Source: Burkholderia cepacia
GTDB lineage: Bacteria; Pseudomonadota; Gammaproteobacteria; Burkholderiales; Burkholderiaceae
Reading direction: 5' to 3'
Length of the DNA stretch: 64,000 nucleotides
NCBI RefSeq assembly: GCF_029962485.1
Contig: NZ_CP073639.1
Span: 310,001-374,000, forward strand
Shown here: positions 15,776 through 23,837 of the stretch, piece by piece
Position numbering within the stretch: position 1 is the first letter of the stretch
Layout of the letters: the number at the start of each line of letters is the position of its first letter
Program-made: the position numbers and the translations under genes
The notes under the pieces: generated by a model
Seen by the model: only the letters and a program-made list of their open reading frames with translations
What the model was told of the DNA's origin: nothing
The model's database searches: none

Positions 15776-17017
15776 ATGAACTTACAAGAACTCGAAGAAC
15801 TGATGCGAAGCCTGTTCGAGGATGAGAGCCTCGATGATTTCGGAACAAGCGACTACAGCCTCACGTTCGTCGTGCCCGGCAAGGTCAAGGACGTCAAGGC
15901 TGCGTTGCTGACCCGCACGGACCCGGCCGGATGGAGCGGCGAATCGGTGCACTGGTTCTACCGGAACGATGCCGACGACTGGGCGCTGTATCTGCGCGCG
16001 GTTCCGCATGCGGTGTTCTGCATCGCGACCGTACAGTCGATGCATGCGCAGCACATGCAGAAACACCTGGACGCATCGGCCGTCACGCCGGAGCAGCAGG
16101 CGATCTACGACGCAGAGGAAGCGCAGCGCCGGCAGGAGGCCGAAGCGCGGCAGCGTCGCGACACGCGGACAGCGCCGCTGGCGCCGCTCGGCGGGCCGTT
16201 CCATACCGATGGCGAACGCATATGGGCGCGCGTCGGCAGCGGGCATCGCTATCACGCGCTCAACCATTTCGATCTCGGCAGCTTCCGGCATCTGGTCGAC
16301 AACTTTGCGGTCGATGCATCGGGGCTGCGCTATTACGCGGCCGGCGCCGCGTCCCGCAACGACGACGCGGGCGAAGGGCTCATCGCCGACGGCGATGCGG
16401 CCACGCTGGAATCGCTCGGTGGCGACTGGTATTGCGATGCACGGCAGGCGTACTACTTCGATCGCGACATTCACAATCCTGATCGCGGCCAGTGCCATCT
16501 GACCGTGGTCAAGGCCGATGTGGCCAGCTTCACGCATATCGGCGGCGCGTACGCACGGGATGCGAAGCACCTGTTCTGTGCAGGCGTGCGCAAGCGCGGC
16601 ATCGACGATCCGGCCGGTGTGGCCGGCCTCGGCTATCGCTATGCGCGGCTCGGCGGGCAGATTCTTTACGACGGCAAGATCGTGGACAAGCCGGGGCGTA
16701 TCGACGTCGAAACGGCACGCGCCGTTTTTCACGACGTACTGATCGATGCGAATGGCCACCTGCTATGGGGGAAGAACTACCGCAAGCCGTTGCCGGGGAT
16801 CGACGTGCCAAGCCTGCGTTTCCTGAACTGGTCGTTCGCGGTCGACGACCAGCGCGTCTACTACCGCACGAATGCGAACCTGGCCGTGTGCGAAGGCGTC
16901 GATCGCGCAAGCGTGGAGGCCGTGCCGCCGTCGGGGATCCGCGACAGGCACGGAGCGATCGAGCTCCGCTATCCGGACGGCATCGCACGAGTCCCGGCGC
17001 CGCCGACGGAATCCTGA
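15776..17017 (+). CDS. DKNYY-repeat protein
   Basis: A 413-residue protein. The second half carries repeats of the DKNYY type (FAVDASGLRYYAAGA, YARDAKHLFCAG, FAVDDQRVYYRTN, each a YA.D...VYY unit), typical of large surface or polymorphic-toxin-associated proteins of unknown function. The N-terminal 100 residues look like a separate alpha/beta domain (LTFVVPGKVKDVKAALL), followed by a charged coiled linker rich in Glu, Arg and Gln (about 105-130). There is no signal peptide. It is divergent from hipB and is followed after five bases by a small open frame. Function unknown. Confidence 0.75.
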   Translation: MNLQELEELMRSLFEDESLDDFGTSDYSLTFVVPGKVKDVKAALLTRTDPAGWSGESVHWFYRNDADDWALYLRAVPHAVFCIATVQSMHAQHMQKHLDASAVTPEQQAIYDAEEAQRRQEAEARQRRDTRTAPLAPLGGPFHTDGERIWARVGSGHRYHALNHFDLGSFRHLVDNFAVDASGLRYYAAGAASRNDDAGEGLIADGDAATLESLGGDWYCDARQAYYFDRDIHNPDRGQCHLTVVKADVASFTHIGGAYARDAKHLFCAGVRKRGIDDPAGVAGLGYRYARLGGQILYDGKIVDKPGRIDVETARAVFHDVLIDANGHLLWGKNYRKPLPGIDVPSLRFLNWSFAVDDQRVYYRTNANLAVCEGVDRASVEAVPPSGIRDRHGAIELRYPDGIARVPAPPTES

Positions 17018-17022
17018 GGGGC

Positions 17023-17199
17023 GTGAACGGCGGGTTTCGTGCGTCGGGCAATCGCGAGTGGCTGGGCCGTATGTATGCGCTCGGCGAGTTCTGCGCATTC
17101 GTGCTGACGTCGCTCGCGGCGCCGACGCGCATTGGCCGCGACCGGTTGTTCGACACGCTCGAGCGCGTGACCGTGCGTCGCTGGGGCATCCAGCACTGA
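17023..17199 (+). CDS. Possible 58-residue protein
   Basis: A short open frame with a GTG start preceded by GAGGGG, five bases after the DKNYY gene stop. The product has a moderately hydrophobic stretch (LGEFCAFVLTSLAAP) between basic ends. The terminator-like hairpin that follows at 17240-17259 supports a transcript reaching this far. No family is recognised and it may not be a real gene. Confidence 0.35.
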   Translation: MNGGFRASGNREWLGRMYALGEFCAFVLTSLAAPTRIGRDRLFDTLERVTVRRWGIQH

Positions 17200-17239
17200 C
17201 GCGACGGCGGTGCGCGACCAATCCCGGCGCACGCATAAC

Positions 17240-17259
17240 AAAAGCTGAAATCGGCTTTT
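17240..17259. terminator. Bidirectional terminator-like hairpin
   Basis: AAAAGCTG-AAAT-CGGCTTTT is an eight-base stem (one T-G wobble) with A-runs on one side and T-runs on the other, so it can stop transcription from either strand. Confidence 0.6.
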
Positions 17260-17349
17260 CACGTGTGCCGGATGCGTCCCTATACTTTGCGAAGCCGCGA
17301 TCGCGCCACGCCGCGACGCTCCCGCTCTTCTCGCACAAGGATTTTCCCG

Positions 17350-18567
17350 ATGACTGCCCGTGATGCCGTCGATCCGCGCGACGCGTTGCGCGACGCGCTT
17401 GCCACGCTGCCCGATCTCGCGAACGCGATCGGTCAGGATGCCGCGCAACGCGAGGCGCGCCGCGAACTGCCGTTCGAGGGTTTCGCGATCTTTCGGCGCT
17501 CGGCGCTGGGTGCGCTGCGGATTCCGGTGGAACGTGGCGGCCTCGGCGGCACGCTGGTCGATCTGTTCGACACGATCGCGACACTGGCCGCCGCCGATTC
17601 GAATCTCGCGCACGCGCTGCGCATTCACTACGACCAGACCGAGACGCTGCGGCTGTCGCCGCGCACGCCGTTCAACGACGTGCAGCTCGAACGCGTGCTG
17701 GCCGGCGCGATCTTCGGCGGCGCGTCGACCGAACTCGGCACGTCGCGGCCGGGCGAGAACACGACCGTGCTGCGCCGGGACGGCGATCACTATCGGTTGA
17801 CGGGCCGCAAGTACTATTCGACGGGTACCGCATTTTCGGATTTCGCGCGCATCAACGTGGAAGACGAGCGGGGCGACGCGTTGGCCGTGATCGTTCCCGT
17901 CGCGCGCGACGGCTTGCAGGTGCTCGACGACTGGGACGGGATGGGGCAGCGCATGACGGCGAGCGGCAGCCTGCTGCTCGAGAACGTGCAGGTGTTCGCG
18001 GACGAAGTGGCCGCACGCGACGGCTCGACGCTCGTCGGCCGCCATTGCGGCGCGCTGCGGCAGTTGCATCTCGTCGCGACGGGCGCGGGCATCGTGCGCA
18101 ACGTGGTGGCCGATGCCCGCCGCTACGTGCTCGCGCACGGACGTCCGGCGCTGCACAGCCCGGCGCCGACCGCGCGCGACGATCATTTCGTCCAGCAAGT
18201 CGTCGGCGAGCTGTCGGCGCACAGCCACGCGATCGATGCGCTCGTCCGCGAAAACGCGCGGGCGCTCGATCGCTCCGCCGACGCGATCGAAGCAGGCGAC
18301 GCCGAAGCGCATGCGCATGTGCTCGACAGCGCGCTCGCGACCGCGCGAACGCAACTGATCGTCAGCAAGCTCGCGCTGCACGCGGCTGAGCGGCTGTTCG
18401 AAGTCGGCGGCGCGTCGGCGACCGCGCGCGCACACAACTTCGACCGGCACTGGCGCAACCTGCGCACGATCTTCAGTCACAACCCGCTACTGCACAAGGC
18501 GCGCGTGATCGGTGACTACGCGCTGAACGGCGTGACGACGCACCTGACCGAAGGGCGCGTGTTCTGA
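17350..18567 (+). CDS. SfnB/DszC-like acyl-CoA dehydrogenase-fold monooxygenase
   Basis: A 405-residue flavoprotein with the acyl-CoA dehydrogenase fold, of the subgroup that includes SfnB and the sulfur-oxidising DszC monooxygenase. Visible family features are GFAIFRRSALGALRIPVERGG near the start (read in two halves), FGGASTELGTS, GRKYYSTGTAFSDF and DDWDGMGQRMTASGS. The catalytic Glu of true acyl-CoA dehydrogenases is not evident, which suits a monooxygenase. The ATG at 17350 follows AAGGA. It is convergent with the LLM monooxygenase gene that ends 32 bases away. Both probably serve sulfur release from organosulfur compounds. Confidence 0.82.
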   Translation: MTARDAVDPRDALRDALATLPDLANAIGQDAAQREARRELPFEGFAIFRRSALGALRIPVERGGLGGTLVDLFDTIATLAAADSNLAHALRIHYDQTETLRLSPRTPFNDVQLERVLAGAIFGGASTELGTSRPGENTTVLRRDGDHYRLTGRKYYSTGTAFSDFARINVEDERGDALAVIVPVARDGLQVLDDWDGMGQRMTASGSLLLENVQVFADEVAARDGSTLVGRHCGALRQLHLVATGAGIVRNVVADARRYVLAHGRPALHSPAPTARDDHFVQQVVGELSAHSHAIDALVRENARALDRSADAIEAGDAEAHAHVLDSALATARTQLIVSKLALHAAERLFEVGGASATARAHNFDRHWRNLRTIFSHNPLLHKARVIGDYALNGVTTHLTEGRVF

Positions 18568-18598
18568 CCGCGCCGTGGCAGGCTGCCGCGGCCGGACC

Positions 18599-19786
18599 TC
18601 AGCGCCGCAGGCCGGCTTCACGCAGCAGCGGCAGCACGCGTTCGCCGAAGAAGTCGAGATCGGGCTTGAAGTCGTAGAAGCTCAACTGGATGCCGTCGAT
18701 GCCGGCGCGGTGCAGCCGCACGATGGTGTCGGCGACTTCATCGGGCGAACCGGTGATCGAGATGTTGCCGCCGATCGCGCGCGCCGCGGCCTGCGAACGC
18801 TGGTCGAAGCCGCCGCGCCACGCATGCGCATCGCTGTCGAAGCGGTGGAAGCTGCCTTCGTCCGCATGCGCGACGATCGCGTCGCGGTACGCGCGCGCCT
18901 CCACCGCCGTCTCGCGGCAGATCACGAGCGGATTGAGCAGCGTGCGGATGGTCCGGCCGTGCGCGGCAGCGGCCGCCTTGACGCGAGCGGTATGCGCGGG
19001 CAGCGCGTCGATCGCACGTTCGGCGTCGGGGCCGGCCGGGCTCGTGACGAACACAATGTCGGAATAGCGCGCGGCGAATTCGATGCCGGCGTCGGAGCCC
19101 GTTGCGTTGATCAGCAACGGGCGGCCGTAGCGCGGCTTCGGCGTCACGAATGCGCCGCCCAGGCGCCAGCTCGACAGCGCCGGCGCATAGCTGAAGTTGT
19201 CCGGTTGCGCCCACAACTGCTGGACCGCGTCGAGGAATTCGGCAGCCAGCGCGTAGCGTTGGTCGTGTTCGATTCGGCTCCAGCCGAACATCTCGTGTTC
19301 GACCGCGCGGTGGCCCGTCACGACGTTGATGCCCCAGCGCCCGCGCGAGATGTGATCGAGCGTCGCGGAGAATTTCGCGAAATGCAGCGGATGCCACGGC
19401 CCGTAGAGCACGTGGCTCGTCGCGACGAGGATGATCCGTTCGGTGCGCGCGGTCAGCGCGGCCAGCGTCATGAACGAGTCGAGCGCGTGGCCGTCGAACA
19501 CGCCGCCGTAGCCGCCTTTCGGCAACCACTGCGACAGCGCGAACACGAGATCGAAGCCGAGCGCCTCGGCGCGCGCGACCAGGTCGGCGTTGTAGTCGAA
19601 CGTCCAGTCGGTCGAACGCGGCAAGGTCGACGCACTCCATCCGCCGGCCTGGATCGGCAGGAACAGCCCGAGCATCAGCGGTTGCGCGAGTGCTCGCGAT
19701 ACGGGGCTGTCGGGGAAATCCGCCGGCGAACGGACGTCGACGAACGGCGACGGCGCGAGCGGGGCGGCGAGGGCGATGTCGCTCAT
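18599..19786 (-). CDS. LLM class flavin-dependent monooxygenase (SfnG/SsuD-like)
   Basis: A 395-residue FMNH2-dependent monooxygenase of the bacterial luciferase-like family. LMLGLFLPIQAGGWS opens the barrel. STDWTFDYN, FALSQWLPKGGYGG, ISRGRWGINVVTGH and EHDQRYALAAEFLDA match the SfnG/SsuD group, which cleave the C-S bond of sulfones or sulfonates. It needs a flavin reductase that is not in the window. The ATG at 19786 has AGGAG before it. The porin gene at 19971 is co-oriented upstream, so the two could share a transcript. The exact substrate is not decidable. Confidence 0.87.
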   Translation of the reverse strand: MSDIALAAPLAPSPFVDVRSPADFPDSPVSRALAQPLMLGLFLPIQAGGWSASTLPRSTDWTFDYNADLVARAEALGFDLVFALSQWLPKGGYGGVFDGHALDSFMTLAALTARTERIILVATSHVLYGPWHPLHFAKFSATLDHISRGRWGINVVTGHRAVEHEMFGWSRIEHDQRYALAAEFLDAVQQLWAQPDNFSYAPALSSWRLGGAFVTPKPRYGRPLLINATGSDAGIEFAARYSDIVFVTSPAGPDAERAIDALPAHTARVKAAAAAHGRTIRTLLNPLVICRETAVEARAYRDAIVAHADEGSFHRFDSDAHAWRGGFDQRSQAAARAIGGNISITGSPDEVADTIVRLHRAGIDGIQLSFYDFKPDLDFFGERVLPLLREAGLRR

Positions 19787-19970
19787 GGCAGGCTCCTGGC
19801 GAGGATTGCGCACGCCGGGCCGGCCCACGACGACGGGCACGAAGCCGGTGCGGGTCGCCATCTACGCAGGCGGCCGCGCGCGGGGAAACGGACATTCTCG
19901 GCAACCGGGCACGGCGCGGCAAACAACGAATCCCGCTTTGCTTATCGTGCCGTGCCCGTTACGCGTGCCG

Positions 19971-21155
19971 TCAGAATTTCACGCGCAGCCCGCTGACGAA
20001 TGCGAGCTGCCGGTTCGTCGACGACGCGCTGCCGATGTTCGAGATCGCCGCGATCTTGCGATAGCCGCCCGACGTGGCCGTGCTCGCATCGCCGGCCGCG
20101 AGCTGGTAGATGCCCGACACGTAGATATCGGTGCGCTTCGACAGCGCATAGTCGAACCCGAGTGTGAACTGGTGCCAACGCGGCTTCAGCGTCTGGCCGC
20201 CGGTGCCCGGCAGGCCGCTCGCGCGCCCGTCGGTGAACGTATAGACGCCGATCAGCGTGGCGGCCGGCGTGATCTGGTAGCGCGCGTTCACGTCGTAGTT
20301 GTTGAACTTGCGCGACGAGCCATCGACATAGTCGAGCTGCGTATGGCTCCATGCGAAGCCGAGCGTCGCGCGGCCGAGCGCGTAGTTCGCGCCGAGTGCG
20401 CCGATCTGCTGCTTGAGCACGCCGCCGTTCAGCCCGTAGAAGAATGCGCCGCTGTAGTCGTTGCCGGTGGTCGAGGTCGCGCCGCCCACCGCGCCGCTCG
20501 TGTTCGACGTCGAGTTCGGGTGGTTGAACCGCACATAGCCGCCGCCGACCGACAGCGGGCCGTTCACGTAGTTCGCCGACGCGCCCCATGCGTTGTTGTT
20601 CGAGAATCCCGTGCCCGCACCGCCGTTCGCCTGGTTGCTGAATGCATAGAGCAGGTCGGCCGTGAAGCCGGCGATCGTGTCGCTGCGGAACTTCACCGCG
20701 TTGTTCAGCCGGAAGCTCTGGTTCAGGTTGTCGTTGTCGCCCACGTGCGTGGCCGGCGACCAGAAGCCGGCGCCCGAGTACTGCGCGACGAGGTCGGTGA
20801 TCGGCTCGTACTGGCGGCCGAACGTCAGCGTACCGAGGCCCTTTTTTCCGAGGCCCACGTACGCGGAGCGGCCGAACAGGCGGCCGCCCTGGCCGAGCCC
20901 GCCGTCGCTCGGGCGGAAGCCGCTTTCGAGCGTGAAGACCGCCTGCAGGCCGCCACCGAGATCTTCCGCGCCTTTCAGGCCCCAGCGGCTGCCGCTCAGC
21001 TTGCCGCTCGTCTGCTGGATGTTGCTTGCGCCGCCCTGGTTGTTCGTATACGCGATACCGGCGTCGACGACGCCGTACAACGTGACCGAACTCTGTGCGT
21101 ACGCACTGACGGAACCGATCGAAACCAAACCCAGGACTACCGATTTTTTGATCAT
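19971..21155 (-). CDS. Gram-negative trimeric porin (Burkholderia OmpC-like)
   Basis: A 394-residue outer-membrane porin. It has a signal peptide with cleavage after SAYA, then the family-typical mature start QSSVTLYGVVDAGIAY. Alternating strands, SRWGLKGAEDLGGGLQAVF and FGRQYEPITDLVAQY (the constriction loop region), and a C-terminal Phe in FVSGLRVKF, required for barrel assembly, are all present. It lets small hydrophilic solutes cross the outer membrane. Lying inside a sulfur-related cluster, it may admit sulfonates or sulfones, which is inference. A long untranslated region lies upstream. Confidence 0.93.
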   Translation of the reverse strand: MIKKSVVLGLVSIGSVSAYAQSSVTLYGVVDAGIAYTNNQGGASNIQQTSGKLSGSRWGLKGAEDLGGGLQAVFTLESGFRPSDGGLGQGGRLFGRSAYVGLGKKGLGTLTFGRQYEPITDLVAQYSGAGFWSPATHVGDNDNLNQSFRLNNAVKFRSDTIAGFTADLLYAFSNQANGGAGTGFSNNNAWGASANYVNGPLSVGGGYVRFNHPNSTSNTSGAVGGATSTTGNDYSGAFFYGLNGGVLKQQIGALGANYALGRATLGFAWSHTQLDYVDGSSRKFNNYDVNARYQITPAATLIGVYTFTDGRASGLPGTGGQTLKPRWHQFTLGFDYALSKRTDIYVSGIYQLAAGDASTATSGGYRKIAAISNIGSASSTNRQLAFVSGLRVKF

Positions 21156-21644
21156 GACTATCCTCTGTTTTTATGGGTACGTCTGTGAGGATCACGATGC
21201 TATTGACGACGGGTGCGCCGACGAACGGTCGATCCGTGGTTTGTAAATCGCTGCGCGGCCGATTTGTAATGTGCGTTGCCGTCGGCCCGGCATGTTCGTC
21301 GCGATCGCGTCCGGCGCGCACGCCGCGGCGAATGCATCGCACGGACGGCGTACGCCGGGCGCCGGAAACCCGTGCACGCCGTCATATCGATCGATGAAAT
21401 CGTTCGATGTCCGCAGCACATGCGGCCGCGATCGCGATGTTTTTACGCAACGCCCGCTTTGCGACGAGCCACCGTTGCGCTAAGCGTGCCCGCATATCGA
21501 TTCCGCAAAACGTTGGTAGGGCCACGCGAAACGTGACGGTAGAGTCGGGCATCCGGTCGCGGGCCGGCATGCTCCGGGAACGGCAGCGCACGCAAGCGCG
21601 TTCATACCGGATGGGTGGATCAACGAACACAGGAGCCGTTTGAG
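21156..21644. other. Divergent promoter region, no gene seen
   Basis: About 490 bases between the porin and the DUF3088 gene. It must hold the promoters of both. I see no convincing open frame and no strong palindrome. Confidence 0.5.
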
Positions 21645-21989
21645 ATGAGTCGCGATGTGCTGTTTCTGCTGGAACCGGGCTTTGCCGATCCGAAGCATCC
21701 GGGTCAACGCTTCGTCTGTCCGCACGGACTGTCGATCGAAGGGTTGCTGGCCAGTGCCCCCGATCGTGCCGGCCGCCTGGACGTGAAGCGCGTCGGCTTC
21801 GAGCGGCCGCGGCCCGCGGTGATCGACGCGCTCGACGATGCGCACCAGGGCCTGCCGGTCCTCGTACTCGGTCGCGACCAGCCGGCGCCGGACGACGCGC
21901 AGACGCTCGGCGACGTGCGCTTCGTCACCGACGCGCGCCGTATCCTCGCGCTGCTGGCTGAACGCCACGGATTTCCGGCGCTGCATTGA
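21645..21989 (+). CDS. DUF3088 protein
   Basis: A 114-residue protein of the DUF3088 family, recognised from VLFLLEPGFADP, RFVCPHGLSIEGLL, VKRVGFERPRPAVIDAL and LPVLVLG. The fold looks thioredoxin-like, with a single Cys in FVCPHG at the place of the active-site helix. The function is unknown, but a thiol-dependent role would suit a sulfur-uptake operon. The ATG at 21645 follows AGGAGCCG. The substrate-binding protein gene starts 42 bases later on the same strand, so the two are almost certainly co-transcribed. Confidence 0.8.
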   Translation: MSRDVLFLLEPGFADPKHPGQRFVCPHGLSIEGLLASAPDRAGRLDVKRVGFERPRPAVIDALDDAHQGLPVLVLGRDQPAPDDAQTLGDVRFVTDARRILALLAERHGFPALH

Positions 21990-22031
21990 CGCGACGGCCC
22001 CAACGACTCATTCGATCGACAGGAGCACCCG

Positions 22032-23030
22032 ATGTCGTCTATCTCGGCGGCACGCCGCCGCCTGCTGCTCGCCGGCGCCGCGATTGCGGCGGCGCCCCTG
22101 GCCGGGAGGTCGGTGTTCGCGGCGCCGGCCGTCAACACCGATCTCGCCGGCACGACGTTGCGCGTCGCGACCTACAAGGGCGGCTGGCGTGCGCTGCTGC
22201 AGGCGGCCGGGCTCGGCGACACGCCGTACCGGATCGACTGGCGCGAGCTGAACAACGGCGTGCTGCATATCGAGGCGCTCAATGCGGATGCACTCGATAT
22301 CGGTTCGGGTAGCGAAATACCCGCGGTGTTCGCCGCGCGCCAGAAAGCCAATGTGCGGTTCATTTCGCGGGTGCGCGAAGACCTGAACAACCAGGTCACG
22401 CTCGCACGCAAGGACACGCCGATCCGTGGTATCGCCGACCTGAAGGGCAAGCGCGTTGGTTACGTGCGCGCGACGACGTCGCACTATTTCCTGTATCGCC
22501 AGCTGACGGAGGCCGGCCTCGGTTTCGACGATATCCAGCCGATTAACCTGTCGCCGACCGACGGACTATCCGCGTACGATCGCGGCGACATCGACGCGTG
22601 GGCGATCTACGGCTATAACGGTCAGCTCGCACGCAATCGCTACGGTGCGCGCGTGCTGAAGACGGGGAAGGGCTATCTGTCGGGCAATTTCCCGGTGTAC
22701 GCGAACCCGCGCACACTCGACGATGCGCGCCGTCGAGCGGCCACCGGCGATCTGCTGCTGCGGTTCCGGCACGCGTATGCGTGGGCGAACGGGCATTTTC
22801 GCGACTACGCGCTCGCGCAGAACCGCGAGACGCGCGTGCCGGTTGCCGATCTCGTCACGATGTTCGACCGGCGCAGCGAAGACTTTGCGTTGCTACCGGT
22901 GACGGCCGACGTGGTCGCGCAGCATCAACAGGTGGCGGATGTGTTCGCCCGGATCGGCGTGCTCGACGGGCCGGCCAACGTCGCGCCGTTGTGGGATACG
23001 TCGTTCAATCCGGTGGTTGCGGCGGGGTGA
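22032..23030 (+). CDS. SsuA/TauA-like ABC substrate-binding protein
   Basis: A 332-residue periplasmic binding protein. The N-terminus (ARRRLLLAGAAIAAAPLAG) is a Tat-type signal with a double Arg. The mature part begins with LRVATYKGGWRALLQAAG and has IPAVFAARQKANVRFISR and IRGIADLKGKRVGY, the features of the NMT1/SsuA family that binds aliphatic sulfonates, taurine or related ligands. No permease or ATPase gene accompanies it here, so it must use a transporter encoded elsewhere. It is probably part of the sulfur-scavenging module with the two flavoproteins to the left. Confidence 0.87.
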   Translation: MSSISAARRRLLLAGAAIAAAPLAGRSVFAAPAVNTDLAGTTLRVATYKGGWRALLQAAGLGDTPYRIDWRELNNGVLHIEALNADALDIGSGSEIPAVFAARQKANVRFISRVREDLNNQVTLARKDTPIRGIADLKGKRVGYVRATTSHYFLYRQLTEAGLGFDDIQPINLSPTDGLSAYDRGDIDAWAIYGYNGQLARNRYGARVLKTGKGYLSGNFPVYANPRTLDDARRRAATGDLLLRFRHAYAWANGHFRDYALAQNRETRVPVADLVTMFDRRSEDFALLPVTADVVAQHQQVADVFARIGVLDGPANVAPLWDTSFNPVVAAG

Positions 23031-23049
23031 TGCAGCGCCGCGAGACGAT

Positions 23050-23065
23050 GCCCGTGTGAACGGGC
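23050..23065. terminator. Hairpin between convergent genes
   Basis: GCCCGT-GTGA-ACGGGC is a perfect six-base stem with a four-base loop, 20 bases after the binding-protein stop. It has no T-run, so it is a weak or rho-assisted stop. Confidence 0.35.
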
Positions 23066-23114
23066 GATGCTTCGGACCCGATGCGGGCTGCGTCGAGCGA
23101 TCGGGCGTGCGGAA

Positions 23115-23435
23115 TCAGGAGAACGTCGTCGCGACCATGATGCCGAATACCAGCCCGAGCGCGATCCCGCTGAGCCGGCCGTAAATCGACGCGCGAACAT
23201 TGTCGTCGAGCTCGAAAGGCGAGCGCTTGTGCTTCCAGATCGTGCTGAATGCCACCGGGCGGGTGAGCAGCGCGATGCACGCGATCAGCACCGGCGTGGC
23301 GACGAGCATCGCGATGCGCTGCCCGTTCCAGTCGACGCCGTGCATGGCCAGCGAAACCAGCGCGGCAAGCGGCACCTCGACGCACAGGCCGAGCAACGAG
23401 CCGCTGACGAATGAATCTCCCGGAGACTGGAACAT
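23115..23435 (-). CDS. Small membrane protein, unknown
   Basis: A 106-residue protein with three likely membrane segments: residues about 11-32 (SGSLLGLCVEVPLAALVSLA), 42-60 (AMLVATPVLIACIALLT) and 88-104 (SGIALGLVFGIMVATTF). A cytoplasmic, charged loop lies between the second and third. I recognise no family. The ATG at 23435 is preceded by AGGAC. The same frame is open much further upstream, but only as the antisense shadow of the glycosyltransferase gene. It stands alone, convergent with the sulfur module. Confidence 0.65.
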   Translation of the reverse strand: MFQSPGDSFVSGSLLGLCVEVPLAALVSLAMHGVDWNGQRIAMLVATPVLIACIALLTRPVAFSTIWKHKRSPFELDDNVRASIYGRLSGIALGLVFGIMVATTFS

Positions 23436-23837
23436 GATCGGTCCTGGCGTTCGAATGAAACCGGCGCCTGGTTCGGGCTGCCGATAGAAAAAACCGTGGC
23501 CGTTGCCTGCGGCCGGTCGACCGTGTTCGGCATCAGCGAGGATGACGGCCGGATGGTAAGGCAAATTGCCGGCCGGTTGTCGGTCATTCAAGCTATTTAA
23601 CAAAAGTACGGAGCAATGACGTGCTTTTGTGCCACATCGGGATAGCGCGTCGTGGTAATAATCGGACCTCGTGTTGCCGTGGGCAGCGCCGGTGCGATCG
23701 ACTTCGCGATGGCGATACTGTTCCGGCACGAAAATGTGACCGTCGTCGGGTTGCCACGGGGGCAGAACCCGTTCCGGGCGGCGCACCGCGTCGCGCGAGT
23801 CGATGGCGATCGCGAAGCGCCACCCATCCAGTCGAAC
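23436..23837. other. Intergenic stretch before the glycosylation island
   Basis: About 400 bases between divergent genes. An in-frame extension of the next gene reaches 23652, but it lacks a ribosome binding site and repeat-like protein sequence, so it is treated as non-coding. No clear operator is visible. Confidence 0.45.
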
